Shown here: positions 14,970 through 20,908 of the stretch, in pieces | How the letters are laid out: each line of letters starts with the position of its first letter | How positions within the stretch are numbered: position 1 is the stretch's first letter | Source of the DNA: Panacagrimonas sp. | Lineage (GTDB): Bacteria > Pseudomonadota > Gammaproteobacteria > Nevskiales > Nevskiaceae | DNA: 20,908 bases | Reading direction: 5' to 3' | Assembly: GCA_021773655.1 (NCBI GenBank) | Contig: JAJFJX010000348.1 | Coordinates: 1 to 20,908, forward strand | Program-made: the position numbers and the translations under genes | Notes under the pieces: model-generated | The model's database searches: none | Seen by the model: only the letters and a program-made list of their open reading frames with translations | Told to the model about the DNA's origin: nothing

Positions 14970-15965
14970 ATGCATACCGAAACCCAGCCAGAAGAAACGA
15001 CACCGCCCTGGATCGAGGCCCTGGGCCTGCAGGCGGAGCCGGCCGACCCGGTCCTGGGCGCCCTGCTCCGCCTGCTGGCGCAGGCCGCCGATGCGCCCAT
15101 GGCCGCGCTATGGATTACCGACGGCCGCCAGCAGCACTTCGCCGCGACCCATGGCCTGAAGGCCGATGAACTGGCGGCCTGCGCAGACCTGGCGTGGCAC
15201 TGCTTCAGGGCTCGCAGCGGTCCGCCGCCCGCCGCAGATGCGACCATCCATCCGCAACCCGGGCGTTCCGGATCTGGTGCCGTGCGGTATTTCGATGCCC
15301 GGCCGATCCACCGGCCGGACCCGGGAACGGAGCCCAGCTGCGCCGGTCTTGTGTGCGTGCTGGATCGAGGCGTCCGCACCGGTGAACCCCGCCTGCAGAT
15401 CGCCCTGGGCGATGCGGTCATCGCGATCGAATCGCTGCTGCGGTTACGCGCCGACGGCCAGCACGAACCGGTTTCAGGTGCGCTGGCCAGGTCCACGTTC
15501 ACCGACATGGCGGATCGGGAATGGCGCCGGGCCATGCGCGGCCTGTATCCGATCACGATCATGGTCCTGGCCCTGGATGCCTGCGATGAGCTGGCGCTTG
15601 AGGGACAGGACGCGCTGGACCGGGCGATCCGCGCCATGGCACTGGCGGCGCAGTATTCCATTCAACGTCCTGGTGACGTCGTCTGCCGTTACGACACCCG
15701 CCATTTGGTGTTGATGCTGCCGGGCACCGACAGCCAGGGCGCGGCCGCCGCCGCCGAACGCATCCGTGCCGGCCTTGCCGCGTTGCAGATCCCGCGCGCA
15801 GGCGGCGGCACCGTCACGCTCAGTGCGGTGGCACAGGTGGTGCCCGCCGAAGCGCTGTCGCGCGGAAACATGGGCCTCACGGTCGAGGCCCTGATGCCGG
15901 CGCTGCGGCCCGCACAACAGTCTGGTGGAAACCGCTGTGTACTGATCGAGGCTGGCAGGCCGTGA
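14970..15965 (+). CDS. GAF-like plus degenerate GGDEF protein, possible c-di-GMP receptor
   Basis: This 331-residue cytoplasmic protein has no membrane span or signal peptide. Residues about 25-150 look like a GAF sensor domain (LLRLLAQAADAPMAALWITD, later CAGLVCVLDRG). Residues about 170-330 align with a GGDEF domain: the start STFTDMADREWRRAMRG, the strand ITIMVLALDACDEL, and the end GAAAAAERIRAGL. At the active-site hairpin, where cyclases have RYGGEEF, this protein has RYDTRHL (240-246), so diguanylate cyclase activity is very unlikely. However, RPGD at 233-236 fits the RxxD inhibitory c-di-GMP site with the standard five-residue spacing. GAF plus catalytically dead GGDEF with RxxD is also the arrangement of the PelD receptor. 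ATG 14970 follows GAGG (14961-14964) by 5 nt. The HIT gene follows 67 nt later. Confidence 0.8.
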   Translation: MHTETQPEETTPPWIEALGLQAEPADPVLGALLRLLAQAADAPMAALWITDGRQQHFAATHGLKADELAACADLAWHCFRARSGPPPAADATIHPQPGRSGSGAVRYFDARPIHRPDPGTEPSCAGLVCVLDRGVRTGEPRLQIALGDAVIAIESLLRLRADGQHEPVSGALARSTFTDMADREWRRAMRGLYPITIMVLALDACDELALEGQDALDRAIRAMALAAQYSIQRPGDVVCRYDTRHLVLMLPGTDSQGAAAAAERIRAGLAALQIPRAGGGTVTLSAVAQVVPAEALSRGNMGLTVEALMPALRPAQQSGGNRCVLIEAGRP

Positions 15966-16032
15966 CACGCCCGCGCGTCCAGACCCGCGGACCGGACGCC
16001 TGGCGACGTGCCCGCACGGCAGGACCATCACG

Positions 16033-16476
16033 ATGAGCCGATTGCCGGATTTCAGCCTGCATCCGCGCCTGGACGCCGATACCGTGCTGATCGGCGACCT
16101 GCCCCTATGCCGGGTGCTGCTGATGAACGACACCCATTACCCGTGGTGCATCCTGGTGCCGCGTCGCGATGCGATCCGCGAAATCCACGAGCTCGAAACA
16201 CCGGATCGTCGGCGCCTGATCGATGAAAGCTGCGCGCTCGGCCAGGCGATGATGACGGCATTCGACGGGCACAAACTCAATATCGCCGCGCTGGGCAATG
16301 TCGTGCCACAGCTTCATCTGCACCATGTCGTGCGCTACACGACCGATGCCGCCTGGCCGGCGCCGGTCTGGGGACGGCATCCGCCGCTGCCCTGTTCAGG
16401 TGCGCAACTGCAATCGCGGATCACCGGCATCACGGGCCGATTGCCGGGACTGATCCCTGCGCATGGTGAGACCTGA
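16033..16476 (+). CDS. HIT-domain nucleotide hydrolase or transferase
   Basis: This 147-residue cytoplasmic protein belongs to the histidine-triad superfamily, whose members hydrolyse dinucleoside polyphosphates or nucleoside phosphoramidates. Visible blocks are LLMNDTHYPWCILVPRR near the N-terminus, HKLNIAALGNVVPQLHLH and a proteobacterial C-terminal AWPAPVWGRH. The triad region reads H95-L96-H97-H98-V99: the first two His are in place, the third is shifted by one, so the exact H-x-H-x-H is not kept. A proteobacterial subfamily with QLHxH followed by AWPxPVWG shares this variation. AGGA at 16021-16024 lies 8 nt before the ATG. It is probably cotranscribed with the GAF-GGDEF gene. The substrate is unknown. 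Confidence 0.88.
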   Translation: MSRLPDFSLHPRLDADTVLIGDLPLCRVLLMNDTHYPWCILVPRRDAIREIHELETPDRRRLIDESCALGQAMMTAFDGHKLNIAALGNVVPQLHLHHVVRYTTDAAWPAPVWGRHPPLPCSGAQLQSRITGITGRLPGLIPAHGET

Positions 16477-16490
16477 AGAACTGGTGAAGA

Positions 16491-16524
16491 TCCGGCCATT
16501 CTCCGGACTCGGCGGCAACCGCCG
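16491..16524 (+). terminator. Paired hairpins in a convergent gap (candidate bidirectional terminator)
   Basis: Between the HIT stop (16476) and the ligase stop (16528), TCCGG/CCGGA (16491-16495 with 16503-16507) is followed by a perfect CGGCGG-CAA-CCGCCG hairpin at 16510-16524. Being palindromic, these act on both strands. No T-run flanks them, so intrinsic termination is uncertain. Confidence 0.3.
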
Positions 16525-16527
16525 GTC

Positions 16528-18396
16528 TCAGGTCGCCAGCGTCGCGTTGCGGGAACAATCGGTCAGCGGTGAGCTGAAATAACCGCGATAGAGCCGCTCC
16601 ACCTCGCTGCGGTGTGTCCGCTCGATCTCGCTTCGGCGCAGCTTCTGCGTCGCGGTCAGCAGCCCGCTGGCCGGAGTCCACGGCTGCATCACCAGCGCGA
16701 CCCGCGCGATCCAGTGATTGCGTGGCGCCTCGCCGAGCACGGCCTGGCAGCGATCAAGCAGTGCATCTTCGATCCGGCACAACGCCATCTCGGAATCGTC
16801 GCCGTCGTTGAGGCCGAGCGAGGCGCGCAGCATCGCCAGCGCCCCGGACTGCGGCACGACCAGCGCACCCAGGAACGGGCGACCCTCGCCCACCACCATG
16901 ACCTGATCGATTTCCGGCAGCGTCCGCAGCTGGCGCTCGACCTCGGCCGGCGAGACCTTCTCCCCGCCGGCGGTCACCAGCAACTCCTTGAGACGCCCGA
17001 CCAGGTAGATGCGGTCGGTGTCCAGGCGACTGGCCTTGTCGCCGGTCCGCAGCCAGCCGGACTCGTCCAGGGAGTGCTGGGTGGCCGCGGTATCGCGCCA
17101 GTAGCCGAGCATCACCGAGGGCCCGCGAACCTGCAGTTCGCCGTTGGCCGCAATCCGCGTCTCGACGCCCGCCAGGGGCTTTCCGCAACTGGCCGGATCG
17201 GGGTCCCCCGGGTGATCGACGCTGACCACCGGACCGGCCTCGGTCAGCCCGTAGCCCTGCACCAGCGGCACGCCGAGCGCGCAGAAGAAGCGCCCGATCT
17301 GGGGCGCCAGCGCGGCCCCGCCGGAGAGCGCAAGCCGCATCCGGCCGCCCAGGTGTCGCTGCAGGCCGGCGCTGTGACGCTGGATCAGTGCGGCCGGCAA
17401 CAGCCGGCTTCGCAGGGTTCCGGGGGCGCCATGACGAACCGCCCAGCCCGCTTCCACCGCCAGGCGGGAAAACGCGCGCCGCGATGCCGGAGCCTCTTCC
17501 AGGCCTTGTTGCCAGGCGGCGTAAAGACGCTCGTAGATGCGCGGCACGCCGATCATCACCGTCGGCTTCTGGCTGGCCAGCTCTTCGCCCAGATCGACAC
17601 CCCCTCCACCGAACACCAGGGTGGCGCCGCACCACGCTGCGCCATAGACGCACACGGTGCGCCCGAACAGATGTGTCAGCGGCAACTGGGTGTGGATCAC
17701 GTCGTCGCCACGCAGGCCCAGAGCCTCGGCGGTGGCAACGGCGTTCGACAGCAGGTTGCGGTGCGACATCATCACCGCCATGGGCATGCCGGTCGCGCCG
17801 GAGGTGTAGACCAGTGTCGCCAGTGCCGCCGGGTCGATGGCTGGCGTCGGCAGGTGTAGCAGCGTCGTCGTCGGTGCCTCGGGGAGGCGTCGCACGCGCC
17901 GATCCTGGGTGATGGCCGGCTCTCCGACCGGGATCACCCAGCGCAACCCCCGCAGCTCGGCGCGCCGGGACACCGAAGTCCACAGGTCCAGATCGTCGGC
18001 GAACAGGCCGTGCACCTCGGCGTCTGCCAGCAGGCGCGCAGTTCCCGCAGGGGTTTCATCGGGAAACAGGCCGACCGTGACCAGGCCGGCGCGCTGAATG
18101 GCCCAGTCGGCCGCCATCCAGTCGGGGCCGCCGGCCAGTTGCACGGCAATGCGCTCGCCGGGCCGCAGGTCCAGGTCCTGCAGGGCCGCGCCGAAGCGGG
18201 ACGCGCGCTGCGCGAGTTCGGCCCAGGTGACTTCGCACCAGGCCTGCCGTTGCGTATCGAAATGCCGACAGGCCGGCGCCTGTGGCGACAGCCGCAAGCG
18301 CGCCTCGTAGAGCGACGCCAGCGTCGTCAGCGACGACGGATCCGGCGGCGCCTCGTACGGCGGCATCTGCGGCGTTTCAAGGATTGGGGAATTCAC
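16528..18396 (-). CDS. AMP-dependent acyl-CoA synthetase/ligase family (long-chain type)
   Basis: This 622-residue adenylate-forming enzyme should activate a carboxylic acid, most likely a fatty acid, as acyl-AMP and then acyl-CoA. Motifs seen are the P-loop region YTSGATGMPMAV (from Y197), GYGLTEAGP, GWLRTGDKA, the hinge GRLKELLVTAGGEKVSP and the C-terminal lysine K585 in TATQKLRRSEI. Length and order fit the FadD15/bubblegum-like long-chain group. In the P-loop the usual PKG is PMA, so the conserved Lys is Met206, which is unusual. The start is GTG at 18396, 4 nt after the M61 peptidase stop; an in-frame ATG at 18366 is an alternative. The gene is thus likely coupled to the peptidase. Substrate and degree of activity are uncertain. 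Confidence 0.88.
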   Translation of the reverse strand: MNSPILETPQMPPYEAPPDPSSLTTLASLYEARLRLSPQAPACRHFDTQRQAWCEVTWAELAQRASRFGAALQDLDLRPGERIAVQLAGGPDWMAADWAIQRAGLVTVGLFPDETPAGTARLLADAEVHGLFADDLDLWTSVSRRAELRGLRWVIPVGEPAITQDRRVRRLPEAPTTTLLHLPTPAIDPAALATLVYTSGATGMPMAVMMSHRNLLSNAVATAEALGLRGDDVIHTQLPLTHLFGRTVCVYGAAWCGATLVFGGGGVDLGEELASQKPTVMIGVPRIYERLYAAWQQGLEEAPASRRAFSRLAVEAGWAVRHGAPGTLRSRLLPAALIQRHSAGLQRHLGGRMRLALSGGAALAPQIGRFFCALGVPLVQGYGLTEAGPVVSVDHPGDPDPASCGKPLAGVETRIAANGELQVRGPSVMLGYWRDTAATQHSLDESGWLRTGDKASRLDTDRIYLVGRLKELLVTAGGEKVSPAEVERQLRTLPEIDQVMVVGEGRPFLGALVVPQSGALAMLRASLGLNDGDDSEMALCRIEDALLDRCQAVLGEAPRNHWIARVALVMQPWTPASGLLTATQKLRRSEIERTHRSEVERLYRGYFSSPLTDCSRNATLAT

Positions 18397-18400
18397 GGGT

Positions 18401-20188
18401 TCAGGTGCCCAGCCAGCTACGGCGGCGCTCGGCAGCCTGGCCGGTGGCCTCGGCCAGGGTGTAGGCCCAGGTGTCCAGCGGCGGTTTCTGCGGGACCAGC
18501 GTGGTTTCCAGCAGCTCGTCGCCGCGAAAGAAATGCAGCGTCAGCGGTTCGCCCGGCTTCATCGCCTCGACCTGGCGATTCCACTGGGCAAACACCAGAC
18601 GCAGGCCGTCGATCGCCACCAGCGTATCGCCGGCGGACAGGCCGGCCGCCTGGGCCGGGCTGTCGTCCAGGACATGGGCGATCTGGACCTCGCCCGGCTT
18701 CAGGCGCAGGCCCAGCCACGGCAGCGCGCCCCGGGCGTGGGTCCGCCCGCCGTCGTCGATTGCAGAGGTGCACGCGCGCGGATCTGCGTGCACGCCGAAG
18801 TCTGCGAGCAGCTCGACCAGGGGCAGCTCCTCGGTGGAGCGCAGCAGCCGATCAAAGAACCGACGCAGGTCCAGACCGGAAAGCTCGGTCGCCAGGTGCT
18901 CCAGGCCGCCTTCCGGGACCGGCACGCCGGTAGCCCCGTGGCGCCGCCACAGCGCGCGCATGCAGTCGTCCAGCGTGATCGGACTGTCGCGCCGCAAGCG
19001 CAGGTCCAGGCACAGCGCCGCAAGCGCGCCCTTGACGTAGTAGTTGGTGCTGGCGTTCGGGGTGTCCGCGTCCGGCTGGTAGAACTTGATCCAGGTCTCG
19101 AAGCTGGCGTCGGCCAGGGTGTGCCGCTTGCGTGCCGGGCTGCGCTGCAGGCGCGTGGCGTGCTCGGCCAGAATGTCCAGATAGGTGGGCGCGTCGATCA
19201 GGCCGGCGCGCAGCAGGAACAGGTCGTCGTAGTACGAAGTGACGCCCTCGTAGTGCCACAGGTCGCGGCTGTAGGCCTCGCGCGACAGGTCGGATTCTGC
19301 AAAGCGCTGCGCGGTGATGCGCTTGACGTTCCAGAGGTGAAAGTACTCGTGGCTGCAGAGCCCTAGAAAACCGCGGTAATCGCGGCTGATCCCGACCGCG
19401 TCCGGACGCGGCAGGTCGGCACGCGAACAGATCAGCGCCGTGCTGTTGCGATGTTCGAGTCCGCCGTAGCCGGCACCCACCACGTGGGTCAGGAACAGAT
19501 AGCGATCCAGGTGCGGCTGGCCGCCGAACAGGGCATGTTCGACCGCACAGATGCGCGCCAGATCGGCCGTGATCCGTGCCGGATCGGCAACGTAGCGTCC
19601 GGAGAGCACCAGCTCGTGTGCCTGGCCCTGGACGTCGAACGGCACCCGCTCGACCACGCCGAGTTCGAAAGGATGGTCGATCAGTTCCTCGAAGTCCGCG
19701 GCCCGGTAGCGCCCGAAGCCGTCGGCATCGATCTCCAGCGGCGTCATCGCGCTCACCGCCTGCCAGCCCTGTCCGGCCGGGGGCTGCGGACGCAGCACCT
19801 GCAGGGTCACCGGCAGCCCTCGTGCCTGTTGCGGGACGTAGAACAGCGAGCTGCCGTTGAAGAACCCGCGCCGGGTATCGAGAAAGGCCCGCCGCACCGA
19901 GGCGTCGAAGGCAAATACCCGGTATTCGATGCGCAACCCGGCGCCACCGGCCGGCACCCGGAACGAGGCCTTGTCCAGACGCTCGATCGCCACCTGCGCG
20001 TCGCCACGCCAGGCACGCAGGTCCTGCACTCCGCGCGCCAGGTCGCGCACCAGATAGCTGCCGCGTACCCACACCGGCATCTGCAGGACCAGGTCCGACT
20101 CGGGCGCCAGCGGCCAGTCCAGGGACACCAGGAACCGGTGCCGGGCGGGCTCGTCGGGCGAAACGGTGTAATGCAGCGCTGCTGTCAC
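18401..20188 (-). CDS. M61-family (glycyl aminopeptidase-like) metallopeptidase with PDZ domain
   Basis: This 595-residue zinc peptidase has an N-terminal beta-rich domain (LHYTVSPDEPARHRF..., MPVWVRGSYLVRDLA), a gluzincin-type catalytic core and a C-terminal PDZ domain. The zinc motif is HEYFH at 280-284 and the third ligand is probably E314 in HYEGVTSYYDD. GGLEHRNS and NYYVKGAL are further family blocks. The PDZ domain covers about 490-570 (IAHVLDDSPAQAAGLSAGD). No signal peptide is present, so it appears cytoplasmic. The start is GTG at 20188, giving the normal family N-terminus; there is no clear Shine-Dalgarno sequence. A TAGACT hexamer on the minus strand (20222-20217) could be its -10. 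The acyl-CoA ligase begins 4 nt after its stop. The natural substrate is unknown. Confidence 0.93.
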   Translation of the reverse strand: MTAALHYTVSPDEPARHRFLVSLDWPLAPESDLVLQMPVWVRGSYLVRDLARGVQDLRAWRGDAQVAIERLDKASFRVPAGGAGLRIEYRVFAFDASVRRAFLDTRRGFFNGSSLFYVPQQARGLPVTLQVLRPQPPAGQGWQAVSAMTPLEIDADGFGRYRAADFEELIDHPFELGVVERVPFDVQGQAHELVLSGRYVADPARITADLARICAVEHALFGGQPHLDRYLFLTHVVGAGYGGLEHRNSTALICSRADLPRPDAVGISRDYRGFLGLCSHEYFHLWNVKRITAQRFAESDLSREAYSRDLWHYEGVTSYYDDLFLLRAGLIDAPTYLDILAEHATRLQRSPARKRHTLADASFETWIKFYQPDADTPNASTNYYVKGALAALCLDLRLRRDSPITLDDCMRALWRRHGATGVPVPEGGLEHLATELSGLDLRRFFDRLLRSTEELPLVELLADFGVHADPRACTSAIDDGGRTHARGALPWLGLRLKPGEVQIAHVLDDSPAQAAGLSAGDTLVAIDGLRLVFAQWNRQVEAMKPGEPLTLHFFRGDELLETTLVPQKPPLDTWAYTLAEATGQAAERRRSWLGT

Positions 20189-20226
20189 AGGACCGGGAAA
20201 AGCAATGCCGGGCGCCAGTCTATGCC

Positions 20227-20277
20227 GGCCACCCCAAAGGCGCTATCGCAGTGCAACAAAGTGTTGGCGCGGTGGCC
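20227..20277 (-). other. Bulged inverted repeat between the thioredoxin-like and M61 genes
   Basis: One contiguous arm (20262-20277: TGTTG, GCGC, GGTGGCC) can pair with three separated segments of the other arm: CAACA at 20254-20258, GCGC at 20240-20243 and GGCCACC at 20227-20233. This gives 16 paired bases with one-sided bulges of 6 and 10 nt and a 3-nt loop. It starts 23 nt after the thioredoxin-like stop and ends 39 nt before the M61 start. No U-run follows. It could be a terminator, a leader structure or chance. Confidence 0.3.
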
Positions 20278-20299
20278 AGGGCGCTCCGGCACCACCCGC

Positions 20300-20863
20300 T
20301 CAGGCCGGTCGCAGCCATTTGATGTTGCAGCCAAGGCTCGGCTGTTGAACCGAAACGGGCGGCGCGCCTGCCAGCAGCGCATCGAGGGCGCCGCGCAGAT
20401 CGGACCCGTCCAGGCGCTGGCCGTTGCCCGGCGTCGAGGCATCGAGCCGACCGCGATAGACCAGCGCCAGCTCGGCATCGAACAGGTAGAAGTCCGGCGT
20501 GCAGGCTGCCTCGTAGGCGCGGGCCGCCGACTGGTCGGCGTCATGGAGGTAGGCGAAGGGGTACCCGAGCTCCTCGGCCGCGGCGCGCATCCGATCAGGG
20601 CCATCGTCGGGATAGTTGGCGACATCATTGGAGCAGATCGCCACCATGCCGATGCCCCGGCCGATGTAGTCCCCGGCCAGGCGCACCAGCTCGGGGTTGA
20701 CGTGCTTGACGTAGGGGCAGTGATTGCAGATGAACATCACCAGCGTTCCGCGAGCGCCGCGCAGATCCTGCAATGACCGCGTCCGACCGGACACCGTGTC
20801 GGGCAGCGAGAATTGCGGCGCACGGGTTGCCAGCGGCAACATCCTGGATGGCGTGAGTGCCAT
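20300..20863 (-). CDS. Thioredoxin-fold protein (AhpC/TSA-Redoxin type) with CxxC
   Basis: This 187-residue protein shows the redoxin opening LPLATRAPQFSLPD, the strand TLVMFICNHCPYVKHVN with a CNHC motif (C46, C49), and the cis-Pro block ACTPDFYLFD with another Cys (C121). CNHCPYVKH is characteristic of a widespread 'thioredoxin family protein' group related to alkyl hydroperoxide reductase/thiol-specific antioxidants. No signal peptide is seen, so it probably acts in the cytoplasm as a thiol reductase or peroxidase, with partner unknown. The ATG is at 20861-20863. The 45 bp upstream to the window edge show no clear promoter. M61 follows 111 bp downstream on the same strand. Confidence 0.88.
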   Translation of the reverse strand: MALTPSRMLPLATRAPQFSLPDTVSGRTRSLQDLRGARGTLVMFICNHCPYVKHVNPELVRLAGDYIGRGIGMVAICSNDVANYPDDGPDRMRAAAEELGYPFAYLHDADQSAARAYEAACTPDFYLFDAELALVYRGRLDASTPGNGQRLDGSDLRGALDALLAGAPPVSVQQPSLGCNIKWLRPA

Positions 20864-20908
20864 GATCGAATCCGGTTCCGAGCCAGCGTCGAGCTTACCG
20901 ACGCCGCG

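Noticed and set aside
15975..15999. GCGTCC/GGACGC inverted repeat between the GAF-GGDEF and HIT genes
   Set aside because: It is a six-bp stem with a 13-nt loop and no supporting context; such matches are expected often at this GC content.

Overview
The window is a GC-rich chromosomal segment from a gammaproteobacterium. The order mrdA-rodA-mltB-rlpA-dac-lipB, a compact mla operon that ends with mlaA, and a single-chain PurL of about 1300 residues together resemble Xanthomonadales/Lysobacterales. This placement is inferred from gene content and synteny, and I do not go below order. I see no tRNA, rRNA, CRISPR array, insertion sequence or prophage gene. Nearly everything looks like vertically inherited core genome.

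Layout. (1) Positions 1-5459, plus strand: a cell-wall elongation and septal peptidoglycan cluster. It holds the tail of PBP2 (mrdA), RodA, lytic transglycosylase MltB, the septal lipoprotein RlpA, a PBP5/6-type D,D-carboxypeptidase, and lipoate transferase LipB overlapping the carboxypeptidase end. Between rodA and mltB lies a near-identical second copy of the last 86 bp of the rodA region. (2) Positions 5623-9448, plus strand: the complete retrograde phospholipid transport set mlaF-E-D-C-B-A, most members overlapping by 1-4 nt. MlaFEDB form the inner-membrane ABC complex, MlaC is the periplasmic carrier and MlaA the outer-membrane lipoprotein. (3) Positions 9515-14756, minus strand: purL, a YycJ-like metallo-beta-lactamase-fold hydrolase and a DUF1820 protein, all reading the same way. 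(4) Positions 14970-16476, plus strand: a GAF plus degenerate-GGDEF protein that has lost the catalytic signature but keeps an RxxD inhibitory-site motif, then a HIT-domain hydrolase. (5) Positions 16528-20863, minus strand: an AMP-forming acyl-CoA ligase-like enzyme with an altered P-loop, an M61-family metallopeptidase with a PDZ domain only 4 nt upstream of it, and a thioredoxin-fold protein.

Regions 1 and 2 are envelope biology: building and trimming the wall, and maintaining outer-membrane lipid asymmetry. The rest is a housekeeping mixture. The most interesting items are the possible c-di-GMP receptor at 14970-15965 and the unexplained duplication of the rodA tail at 1413-1532. I found no convincing evidence of a wholly new multi-gene system.
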